DNA of 64,000 nucleotides from Ascoidea rubescens DSM 1968 (taxonomy: Eukaryota; Ascomycota; Saccharomycetes; Ascoideales; Ascoideaceae), in assembly GCF_001661345.1 (NCBI RefSeq), contig NW_017962926.1:370241-434240 (forward strand), written 5' to 3'. Position numbers and translations under genes: made by a program. The notes under the pieces are model-generated. The model was not told the origin of the DNA. It saw only the letters and a list, made by a program, of their open reading frames with translations, and ran no database searches. Positions 56,430 to 64,000 of this stretch are shown piece after piece (position 1 is the first letter of the stretch; each line of letters starts with the position of its first letter).

Positions 56430-57761
56430 TTAATCGCTACCTGTTGTTGATTTTGTTATTTCTTCTTCATGGATGCTATCAATTGTATATGAAGACTCTT
56501 CTGATTCTTCATCACTTAAGTATTCCATTTCTAAATAAAAATCTTCATTTTCGTTTTCGTTTTCATTTTCATTTTTTTCAGCTAAATCATTGTCGAGTTC
56601 CATATGATATTGTTTTTCCGATTCATAATAGAATTCTGAGTTTATTGATGAATTATCTGTAAAATTAAATGGACTTTCAATTTCTCCAATTTTTTTGAAT
56701 TGAGACTCTTTTTTCAAGTTCTGGTCTTTTAGTAAATTCAATTTTTCAATTTCAAAATTAAATTTTAAAAACTCTTCTTCTGGTAATGCATCAATTTGAA
56801 TTTTATTGTGTTGATTTCTTTCTTCCAATGGTTTAAATTTGGAAATGTTTTTTGTTTGATTATTCTTAATATTTTTGATTTTATTTATCATATTGATCTT
56901 ATCATTTTCTTTGAGATTTGATATACTTAATCTGTTAAAAGCGGATAAGTTTTTTCTATAATCAAAATCAAAATTTTCATCATAATCATTTGAAATGAAA
57001 GTTTCTAAGTCTTGAATTAATGCTTGGTTTTTAAATTTTTTATAGCACGATAGTGCCTCTTCAGGAAATTGGTCCAAATTTTCTGAATTGATATGAAATT
57101 TATTGGATTCTTCTTTTCTATTTTTTTCATATTGAATGTTTGGATTTCTTAATTGAGGAGTTTGCTTTTTAAGATTTTTAATATCACTTAATCTAAACTT
57201 CAAAGATGGTTGTTCTTGCTTTTCATTTTTTTTCTTATTATTAAAATTATTATTAGTCTTTTTGTTTGTTGTTCCATTTTCATCTTGAGATTGACTGTCT
57301 TCGGAAGTATCTACGCGTTGATTTTGATAATGGCTTAACGATTTTTTAATATTTCTTAGTCTAAAAGAAGATAAATAAGAATTTGGTTTTTTAAATTTAA
57401 AATAATTTGACAAATTTCTTGAATTTTGAAATTCTTTCTTAGTGAAATTATCAATTTCATTATCATCGATATAAAAAGATGAATAACTTTGACTAAATGA
57501 GCTATTATTAATGCAGTTATTGTTATAATTTGAATTTGAACAACAAGATATTACGCTGATTGAGTCAACTGATATAAATGGTTCACTTATATTTGAATTT
57601 AAATAAATCGACGAAGGTCTTAAACGAATTAGCTGAACAAGTTTTGATGCCTTATTATTTAAATGTTTCAATCTTAAACCTCTTCTCCAAACTGGCCTAT
57701 GGCCTGAAACATTTATACCTTCTGCTAAATTAGATGATATTGAAGCAGTTCTAGGGGCCAT
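56430..57761 (-). CDS. Unrecognised low-complexity protein
   Basis: A 443-residue frame from a true ATG. The N-terminal 50 residues are the most conserved-looking part (SGHRPVWRRGLRLKHLNNKA, basic). Most of the rest is polar and disordered, rich in Asn, Lys and Glu. The C-terminus is strongly acidic, with a (Glu-Asn) repeat and MEYLSDEESEESSYTIDS. No membrane segment, signal peptide or known domain was seen. It lies 70-90 bp upstream of the start of the neighbouring minus-strand gene, in tandem. Codon use is like the neighbours, so it is probably real, but the function is unknown. Confidence 0.65.
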   Translation of the reverse strand: MAPRTASISSNLAEGINVSGHRPVWRRGLRLKHLNNKASKLVQLIRLRPSSIYLNSNISEPFISVDSISVISCCSNSNYNNNCINNSSFSQSYSSFYIDDNEIDNFTKKEFQNSRNLSNYFKFKKPNSYLSSFRLRNIKKSLSHYQNQRVDTSEDSQSQDENGTTNKKTNNNFNNKKKNEKQEQPSLKFRLSDIKNLKKQTPQLRNPNIQYEKNRKEESNKFHINSENLDQFPEEALSCYKKFKNQALIQDLETFISNDYDENFDFDYRKNLSAFNRLSISNLKENDKINMINKIKNIKNNQTKNISKFKPLEERNQHNKIQIDALPEEEFLKFNFEIEKLNLLKDQNLKKESQFKKIGEIESPFNFTDNSSINSEFYYESEKQYHMELDNDLAEKNENENENENEDFYLEMEYLSDEESEESSYTIDSIHEEEITKSTTGSD

Positions 57762-58352
57762 AATTGTTGATATTTATTTGTTTTTCCAATATATTTATAC
57801 TATCGTCTAATGGCGGTTTTAAATTCTTTTTTATATATTTTATATATTTATTATGGGAGTAAAGTTTCTTCTTATCACTATTTTAAAGTGGACTTGTAGC
57901 AAATTTATTGATATAGTTAAGCAATTTAGTTCATGAAGCAAATTTGTTTCGCACAATGTTGATATAATAACTTGAATTATTTATCTATATTTTAAAGCTG
58001 TAAAAATGCTCAATATTTGTAAGTTGGAAGACTTAGCGGTTAATAAAATGGCAAATTTTGGTTGAGACTTTACACAGACACAAAAATCAGGAGTTTTATA
58101 GTAGTTTTTTTTTTCTTTTTTTTTTTTTTGATTATTTGCATTTTTTTTTAATTTTGTGATTTGAAAATATAACAAGTAAAAGGCAATGAATATTATTTGT
58201 TGAAAATCTATAGAATCATAAAATATCTGAAAATAATTAAAAGAAATGCTAAACTAAAGTCAAAGGTTCATGTTGAATGAAATAAGTAAATAAATAATGA
58301 AAAATCAAAAGCGTCAAATAGAGTCAAAATATCAAATGATCATTAGTTGAGA
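57762..58352. other. AT-rich intergenic region
   Basis: 590 bp between the unrecognised gene's start and the ADO1 stop, including long T runs (58108-58150). No open frame or RNA element supported. Confidence 0.55.
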
Positions 58353-59402
58353 TTAAAGACCAGGATAAACTTGTTTTGGCTCATATGGAAACGATGGACC
58401 AACTTGTTGAATACTGACTTTAGCAGCCCAGTGACCAATATCAATACTTTCTTTTAGTGGTTTACCCAAGACTAAACCAGCAACAAAACCACCAGCAAAA
58501 GCATCACCTGCCCCATTGGTATCAACAATTTTTTCTACTTCTAAGGCATGAACGCTATATTCGTTAATGATAAAATCGTCAGTATCGATTTTGTAGGTGA
58601 CAGTGATAGTTGGTTCTAAACCATGAGTGAAAATCACAGTCCTTGGATATTTCAAGTTTTCCTTTGGTGATTTTGCAATTGATTTAGCAATCTCAATCAA
58701 ATCAGTTGTGGAGGTTAAGTTGTGAGATGCAGCATATGATTCAGCTTCGGTTTCATTACAAATGACAAAATCACAATATGGAAGAACCTCATCTAGTGGA
58801 TTTTTGAAAAATTGAGGAATGAAAGCAGCAGATAAATTCAATACTAATGGTTTGTTGGTTTCAGCGGCATGCTTTCCTAATAATTTAATTGCAGCTGGAG
58901 AAACAGTTAAATGGAAACCACCAATATAAAAGATTTTAGCGTTTTCAACAAGCTTCCAATTTTCTGGTTTTAGTAAATGAGAAGGTTCAAAATGATTAGC
59001 AGCAGCTAAATCAGTGACTAGAGATCTGTCAAAGTTACTGATCAAAGCAACGCATTTTCCAGTTTCAAAATCGTCTTGAAACATGTAATTTGAAATTAAA
59101 CCAGCTTTTTCATTGGCGGTTAAAAGCAATTCAGAATATTTATCTTTACCAACAGAACCAAAATAAACAACGGATTTTGAAGGTAAAATATATTGAGCAG
59201 CTCTTGCAGTGTTTTGAGCAGCACCACCAGCAATAAATTTGATATCAGGAAAGCCTAGGACTTCAGAAAATAAAGGAATATGTTTTTGATCAGCTAAAAT
59301 GGCATCATTAGCATTCAAATCGTATTTTTTCAAAATTGAGGCATCAACATTACACTGAAGATCTAATAATGGGTTACCAAGACAAACAAGTGGAAAAGAC
59401 AT
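58353..59402 (-). CDS. ADO1: Adenosine kinase
   Basis: Phosphorylates adenosine to AMP, keeping the S-adenosylmethionine cycle moving. The 349-residue PfkB-family sugar-kinase fold has FIAGGAAQNTARAAQ for substrate binding, GSVGKDKYSELL and CNETEAESYA. The anion hole and catalytic base are in DTNGAGDAFAGGF near the C-terminus. The protein ends SFPYEPKQVYPGL. Length and motif order match yeast ADO1 (340 residues). The ATG at 59402 gives the usual start MSFPLVCLGNPLLDLQ. No intron. Confidence 0.96.
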   Translation of the reverse strand: MSFPLVCLGNPLLDLQCNVDASILKKYDLNANDAILADQKHIPLFSEVLGFPDIKFIAGGAAQNTARAAQYILPSKSVVYFGSVGKDKYSELLLTANEKAGLISNYMFQDDFETGKCVALISNFDRSLVTDLAAANHFEPSHLLKPENWKLVENAKIFYIGGFHLTVSPAAIKLLGKHAAETNKPLVLNLSAAFIPQFFKNPLDEVLPYCDFVICNETEAESYAASHNLTSTTDLIEIAKSIAKSPKENLKYPRTVIFTHGLEPTITVTYKIDTDDFIINEYSVHALEVEKIVDTNGAGDAFAGGFVAGLVLGKPLKESIDIGHWAAKVSIQQVGPSFPYEPKQVYPGL

Positions 59403-59901
59403 GATTAGCGAATTTGATTTGAGGAATATCTATAATTATACTTATGAATTCTGTTCAATTCAATTCAATTTGCACTTTGACTCTAATTGGGTTTTATATC
59501 AGGTCTGTGAATAATCGAAGATACTTTTTTTTTCAGTTTCAAAGTTCAACACATGATGAAATCTTGTTTATTTTCATGTGCAAATTACGTTGTATAGCCA
59601 CAAATTAAACTCAAATCACGTTTGAATAGTAAACTGCTAGGGATATCTGAGGGATCCAAAAGCAGGGCATTTTTGTGAAAACTCAACATAACCCAAACTT
59701 CAACGAGTCCGTCGCTTAGAAAATCCTTGTATGGAAAGCGGAAAATATAAACGGAAAACCATCCGGTTGTTATCACGGATGGAGCGCGGATATCGAAGTT
59801 TGATTCTATACAACAATTTGAGAGTATTTTGATGAATTTGGTGAATTTGCTAATGGTGCTGTTTATGATTTTGTCTATAATTTAAAAAAAATAAATGGAT
59901 T
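59403..59901. promoter_or_regulatory. ADO1 upstream region and ECM31 downstream region
   Basis: About 500 bp. An ATGATGA box (59556) with a distant CTGA was considered as a C/D snoRNA and rejected. No gene seen. Confidence 0.5.
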
Positions 59902-60984
59902 TCAATTTACGTCCAGGTCAAATGACTGCAAGTCTTTCAATGGGTAGGTTTTAATCTTTTCAGCTATCTCCAAAAAGTCTAAATACACCGAATTTTTGAT
60001 GGTAAACGTATGTATACCAGTTTCCGGATATGCTCTGGTCTTCACATCATGATTGTACTTTTTAATCGCAGAAACTCCCTTTTCTAAAAAATTCTCATAT
60101 GGTTTAACAAATTTAGGCAAGGAGTTAACTCCATGCATACCTAGTAGATCACTCTGAACAATGACTTGAGCGCTTGTGTGATTTCCTGCACCGATACCAA
60201 TTGTTGGTATTGAAACGTTCTCAGTTATATATTTAGCCAATTTTTGAGGAATGCACTCTAGCAAAAGTAGTTTAGCACCAGTTTTTTGCAAACATAGAGC
60301 ATTTTTAAAAATTTCTAAAGCATTATTGACATTCTTTCCCTGCGCTTTAAAACCACCTAAAGAATTATGACGTTGGGGAGTTAAACCAATATGTCCAACC
60401 ACCGGGATTCCAATTGATGATAGTTTTTTTATTGTATCAAGATACTCAACTCCTCCTTCTAGTTTGACTGCATTGGCTCCATTTTTGACTAATTGTATTG
60501 AAGATTCAACGGCTTTCTCAATAGACGTTTCATAGGTTCCGAAGGGTAAATCTGCTATTAAAAAACTTTGTCTCACTCCTCTTGAAACAGATTTGACATG
60601 ATATAAAAACTCTTCAAATGGTAATTCGTTGGTTGATGGATATCCCAGACTAACCATTCCAAGCGAGTCTCCAACTAAAACAATGTCGGTTTTAGCTAGG
60701 TCTGCAAATTTCCCTGTTATAAAATCGTGGGCAGTTAAAACTGTTATTGGTTCTTTTTTATGGTAAATATTATAGATATCTGATATAGTCTTTCTTCGAA
60801 TTTCAACAATCTTTTTATCATTTTTCAAATCACTGCTATTGGAATCATTGATGTCAAAACTCGGTTGTTGATAAACGGATCTTGCTAATGAAAACGAGTG
60901 AAACTTTTTGAGATTTCCAGCAAATGATCGATGGAACGAAGGCTTGAACATTTTGATTCTATTGTTACCAGCCAAAATATCCAT
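59902..60984 (-). CDS. ECM31: Ketopantoate hydroxymethyltransferase
   Basis: First committed step of pantothenate synthesis: 2-oxoisovalerate plus methylene-THF to ketopantoate. The 360-residue protein has a PanB TIM barrel with VLTAHDFITGKFADLA, VLVGDSLGMVSLGYPS, VKLEGGVEYLDT, VGHIGLTPQ and PTIGIGAGNHTSAQ. The first 40 residues are basic and hydroxylated (MFKPSFHRSFAGNLKKFHS), fitting a mitochondrial presequence. A second ATG at residue 12 could also start it. About 90 bp upstream of the start begins a large inverted-repeat element that would fall in the promoter. Confidence 0.95.
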   Translation of the reverse strand: MDILAGNNRIKMFKPSFHRSFAGNLKKFHSFSLARSVYQQPSFDINDSNSSDLKNDKKIVEIRRKTISDIYNIYHKKEPITVLTAHDFITGKFADLAKTDIVLVGDSLGMVSLGYPSTNELPFEEFLYHVKSVSRGVRQSFLIADLPFGTYETSIEKAVESSIQLVKNGANAVKLEGGVEYLDTIKKLSSIGIPVVGHIGLTPQRHNSLGGFKAQGKNVNNALEIFKNALCLQKTGAKLLLLECIPQKLAKYITENVSIPTIGIGAGNHTSAQVIVQSDLLGMHGVNSLPKFVKPYENFLEKGVSAIKKYNHDVKTRAYPETGIHTFTIKNSVYLDFLEIAEKIKTYPLKDLQSFDLDVN

Positions 60985-61076
60985 ATAAGGATATTTCTTT
61001 TATTTATAGAAAAATAGCAAATTTTATTTCTCCGAAGGAACTCTTCATCCGATCGTAAAGATTTGCACAATAGTAG

Positions 61077-61277
61077 CCACGATATACAACCACTGTTTTG
61101 TGATTTTGGAACTCGTAAACAATCTACAGCTTCCCCTGTGAGAACTGGGATTTTGATTTAATCTGTTTTTTTCAAAGAGACAACTATGAGTATTTTATGG
61201 GATACAATAAGTAAAAATACCGGGTAATATACTGTTTACAAGCTCTAAAATCACAAAAAAGTGGTTGTATATCGTGG
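61077..61277. repeat. 200-bp inverted-repeat element (MITE-like)
   Basis: Left arm 61077-61126 and right arm 61228-61277 are inverted copies matching at 44 of 50 positions. The first 18 bases (CCACGATATACAACCACT) are perfect and the divergence increases inward. A 101-bp spacer lies between. It encodes nothing. It could be a miniature inverted-repeat transposable element or a large hairpin in the ECM31 promoter. The flanks (TAGTAG and TCGTCA) show no clear target-site duplication. Confidence 0.75.
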
Positions 61278-61514
61278 TCGTCATTGTAAAGCAAATCATC
61301 ATTTTGAGTAATGAAGGTTAATTTTCGACCATCGTTCCTAAAAATTTTCACCACTCATTTTTTGAGGCTGTTTAGATATAGTCGGATTCAACTTGCTTAT
61401 TACTTATTACTCGCACCTATTGTTTATTTGTTACTTATACATTTATTATAAACTCTTCCTATGACTGATAAACTCTTTTGAAAGTAGCAAACTTCTGGTT
61501 CTCTCAATTTCTAT
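61278..61514. other. Intergenic sequence, nothing recognised
   Basis: AT-rich, between the inverted-repeat element and the 3' end of the RAI1/DXO1 pseudogene. Confidence 0.5.
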
Positions 61515-62575
61515 CTAATCAGTAAGCTCAATTAATCTTAAACAGTTTTGCATTTGGTCATATTTTAACCTGAATGCTTTTCCTTCGTCTCTAGGAACCG
61601 AGCATAATGTCCACCTACAAGCTAGTTCAAACCAATTCCAGCATTTATTAATATAATTACTCAATGACGTTCTAATGAAATTGGTATCAAGTTTTTCAAT
61701 CCCAGATAAATGAAATTTTTCATCCCTATGTCCTATGACTATTTCTTCGATTCCGCTAAAACACATTGAAAGTATGTTCTTAGAAATTTCAATTTAGATT
61801 TGTGAAAAGAGGGCTCTCCCATTCTATAGCTTGTAAAATTTGAAGACAAATAATGTGAAACAAAAATAGATTTAATTTCAATATAATCTTTTAAATCAAT
61901 TTTTTTTTGATCCACAGATGTAATAACAGCACAATCAACTTCTGATTTAATTAAAAATGAAATCTTATTCTGGCAGTCCCTTCAAGTTTTATTATCAACT
62001 GCCATATCAAATTTCACAGCTGAATTAAATTTTGTATGATTATTGAAATTCTTTAAATCCTTTCTCATGATTTTATCTTTTTTATTAATTGTTATTTTCA
62101 TTTCAATACTTTTATCATTGTTTAATATTGTACTCTTTGTCAAGAGTTTTTCAAACATATAACCACAAATTGAATTTTTTAAAAACATAGTTTCAACATC
62201 ATTATTACGTTTATAATAATTAATCACTTTTTAATCGTAAAAATGAAGAGCTTTAGATAAATAAATTGATTCATCAAAATAGCAAAGATCAAATTTGCAA
62301 TTCCTTTGAAAATAAATAATTTTAACTAGCAATGATAGACAGCTTTCGGTAGATATAAAATTGATATCATTCTCAAAGGTTTTTGCTTTTTTTTCATATT
62401 CTTTCAACTTTTTTAAAAATAAATCAAATTTACATGAAGACATATCATATTCAAACATTGAAAACTGTTCATAATCGGTACATAAATTGATTTGCTCAAA
62501 GCAATTTATATCCACTTGAGAATCGTAATATACTAACGAGCTAAAATCTTCTTTTTCTATTTCACCTTTATTAGT
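61515..62575 (-). pseudogene. RAI1/DXO1-family decapping nuclease pseudogene
   Basis: The minus strand translates, with interruptions, into a RAI1/DXO-type protein, which removes incomplete mRNA caps. Conserved pieces appear in family order: LVYYDSQVDIN near the N-terminus, CGYMFEKLLTKS, SEVDCAVITSVDQ followed by DYIEIKS (which holds metal-ligand acids of the family), SFHKSKLKFLRTYFQC, GIEEIVIGHRDEKF and VPRDEGKAFRLKYD. One frame runs from about 62563 to 61770 but is broken by TAA (62231-62233) and TGA (61982-61984). A single-base frameshift near 61765 moves the reading to the frame that ends at 61515. No canonical intron removes these stops. It is therefore a recent pseudogene, or carries sequence errors. 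Confidence 0.8.
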
Positions 62576-63006
62576 TCAATAGTAGAAGATTTCCTTAAGA
62601 TTGCTTTTCATTCAAAATGGTTCAATTATAAAGTTTCTAGATATACTTAGTGGTAATGCTAAGTTTGGACATGGCTATCAAGTGTTGTAGCGAATCAATG
62701 ATAATATATTAAGGTAGAGAAGTATACAAAAAAAGAAGCCACTAACAAAAGTTCCCAGCTCCATTTTATAGGGAACTTGTGTTAAGCTTTGGAGCACGTG
62801 ATTAAAAAATTCAGTAGGCATATAGATTAGTTTGGATGCACGTATCCTTATTTTATAAGGGGATAGATAGTAGTGCGCAATAAGATAATTAGGTGTAACC
62901 AAAGGAACAGACTGTAAGACTATAGAGTAGCAAGTATGGCTTATTTCTAAGGGGAAACGAGCTTTTGATTCGAGCTCGATGGTCGAAGAAAAAGAAAAGA
63001 ATAATT
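62576..63006. other. Intergenic sequence with small hairpins
   Basis: Contains GTTCCC...GGGAAC (about 62752-62777) and CCTTATTTTATAAGG (about 62848) hairpins and an A/G-rich stretch just before the LTR-like element. No gene supported. Confidence 0.45.
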
Positions 63007-63263
63007 TGTTGTTTTCGTTTCGTCAAGAGAACGGAACTTGGTCCGACTATTTATAGCAAAACTTATCCGTATCTCGGATACGGATAGTAAATGTACGGAT
63101 AGAATAAGCAATCCGCACACTTTCCAGACATCACGTTACCCGCCTTAGAAAGAGTAGACTCTCAAGAACTGGGTTAGATCCCAGAGGGTAACGAGAGCAG
63201 ACCGATAACAGACGCCTGTAGACCGGTAATAACCCAATTGGGACATCCGATTGCCTCGCAACA
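63007..63263 (-). mobile_element. Solo-LTR-like element
   Basis: A 257-bp segment with perfect TGTTG...CAACA ends, the termini of Ty1/copia-type LTRs. Its base composition differs from the surroundings. Read on the minus strand it has a TATAAATA box about 200 bp from its start. It contains a perfect 10-bp-arm palindrome (63064-63086). No target-site duplication is seen (TAATT left, TATCA right). It abuts the truncated 5' end of an ABC-transporter pseudogene, so it may mark an insertion or rearrangement point. No internal retrotransposon genes are present. Confidence 0.45.
63064..63086. repeat. Perfect 10-bp palindrome with 3-nt centre
   Basis: TATCCGTATC and GATACGGATA flank TCG, giving an inverted CCG...CGG pair as recognised by Zn2Cys6 factors. 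It lies inside the LTR-like element; a further ACGGATA follows at about 63095. Confidence 0.8.
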
Positions 63264-63883
63264 TATCAAAACCAAATGACAATGATATCTTATATGCATC
63301 AAAAGATGATGTTAGTAGCAGTAGAGTTCCGGATGATTATGATTATTATAATATCAATAATTTCAATGCTTTTAAAGAATGAAAGGGTTTATTAAATGGT
63401 GGTGAAAAACAGCGTGTAGGATTTGCAAGAATCTTATTCAAAAATCCAAAGTTTATAATATTGGATGAATCCACTAACGCGATTTCAAGGGAAGTTGAAG
63501 ATTATTTATTTGATTTGATAAAATCAAAAAAGATCACATATATTACTTTAAGCCACAGGCCACTGTTAATAAAATATCATGGTCAGTTGATAAAGTTACA
63601 TAAACATGGTGAATAGGAATTTGAAACATTGGGAACTGACACTNCTATTGACTCAATTGAAAAAGAAGTTCTGACGATTGATATGAAATTAAAGCAAGTT
63701 GAATATATGCAAAACAGAAAAATTGAGCTCAATGATTTGCTCAATACTCGAAAGGATGATGAAAGTGATTATGAAGAAGTAGAAAGGGAGAATTCAAGGT
63801 TTCACTTGATGAATTTTAGTGATAGTAACGATGATCAAGATAGTGACAGTGAATTATCATTGAGCAAAAGTCTATCTGCTTAG
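63264..63883 (+). pseudogene. 3' end of a PXA-type peroxisomal ABC transporter, broken
   Basis: The + strand encodes the end of an ABC nucleotide-binding domain: signature NGGEKQRVGFARILF, Walker B FIILDEST, and the switch region LSHRPLLIKYH. These are closest to peroxisomal fatty-acid transporters PXA1/PXA2 (ABCD family). The frame is interrupted by TGA (63380-63382), where relatives have a tryptophan just before the signature, and by TAG (63614-63616). After these, the same frame continues with an acidic tail to a TAG at 63881. Walker A and the membrane domain are missing, cut at the LTR-like element. There is one ambiguous base (n) at 63644. Confidence 0.8.
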
Positions 63884-64000
63884 TTTTGTATTTTTGGCCC
63901 ATAGAATATTAGCAAATAACTGAGAATCTGATAGCCTTGAACATAGATTGCAATAATTTAACAAGGGATATAATACTGGATTCAATATGTAGTAAGGATG
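63884..64000. other. Window end, nothing recognised
   Basis: 117 bp of AT-rich sequence after the ABC-transporter remnant. Confidence 0.5.

Noticed and set aside
59550-59655. Possible C/D snoRNA (ATGATGA at 59556, CTGA near 59646)
   Set aside because: No terminal stem between the flanks and no clear C'/D' boxes.

Overview
This window is nuclear DNA from a budding yeast (Saccharomycotina). The evidence is compact, AT-rich, mostly intronless genes whose products are best recognised as yeast proteins (RSE1, ARX1, MCM6, HIS1, APP1, GND1, RRP7, STE50, BOS1, FBP26, URA5, SEC65, ADO1, ECM31). Short introns carry GTAAGT/GTATGT donors and TACTAAC-type branch points. Many regulatory proteins contain long asparagine runs. 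Leucine is mostly TTA/TTG, and I found no CTG codon in URA5 or HIS1 exon 2, so CTG is rare; this does not establish which amino acid it encodes. Weak hints (leucine-rich-repeat remnants, asparagine tracts, rare CTG) suggest something like Ascoidea/Saccharomycopsis, but the genus is not established.

Layout. 1-8.4 kb: 3'-truncated mitochondrial lysyl-tRNA synthetase MSK1 (-), divergent to splicing factor RSE1 (+), then a 1.9 kb spacer with a GC-rich stretch, then an acetate/ammonium transporter (+). 8.4-12.7 kb: gene-poor, with decayed LRR genes (-). 12.7-21.7 kb: proteasome subunit SCL1 (-, intron), a RhoGAP-like protein lacking its arginine finger (-), ARX1 (+), a methyltransferase (-) and a small ORF (-). 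22.2-28.8 kb: MCM6, HIS1 (intron), GIM4 (-, intron) and TMA46. 29-39.2 kb: APP1 (-), a Zn2Cys6 transcription factor (-), TIF11 (+, intron) and GND1 (-, intron). 40.4-52.1 kb: RRP7 (-), STE50 (+), BOS1 (-), a pogo-transposase-derived protein (+) and FBP26 (+, intron). 52.5 kb: an unannotated-looking stretch that is a U1 snRNA gene. 53.7-61 kb: URA5, SEC65 (-), two unrecognised genes (-), ADO1 (-) and ECM31 (-). 61-64 kb: a degenerate end with a 200-bp inverted-repeat element, a RAI1/DXO1-family pseudogene, a solo-LTR-like element and the 3' end of a PXA-type peroxisomal ABC-transporter pseudogene.

The genes are ordinary housekeeping functions (splicing, replication, ribosome assembly, translation initiation, proteasome, central metabolism, secretion) and do not form one pathway. 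One link stands out: the window holds a U1 snRNA gene and seven introns I could place exactly. Five of the seven donors are GTAAG-type, matching the U1 5' end better than the GTATGT that dominates in Saccharomyces cerevisiae. Regulatory sites that fit their genes are visible: an early-cell-cycle box and an MluI box before MCM6, a PACE-like site before SCL1, and a perfect Gcn4 site inside the HIS1 intron.
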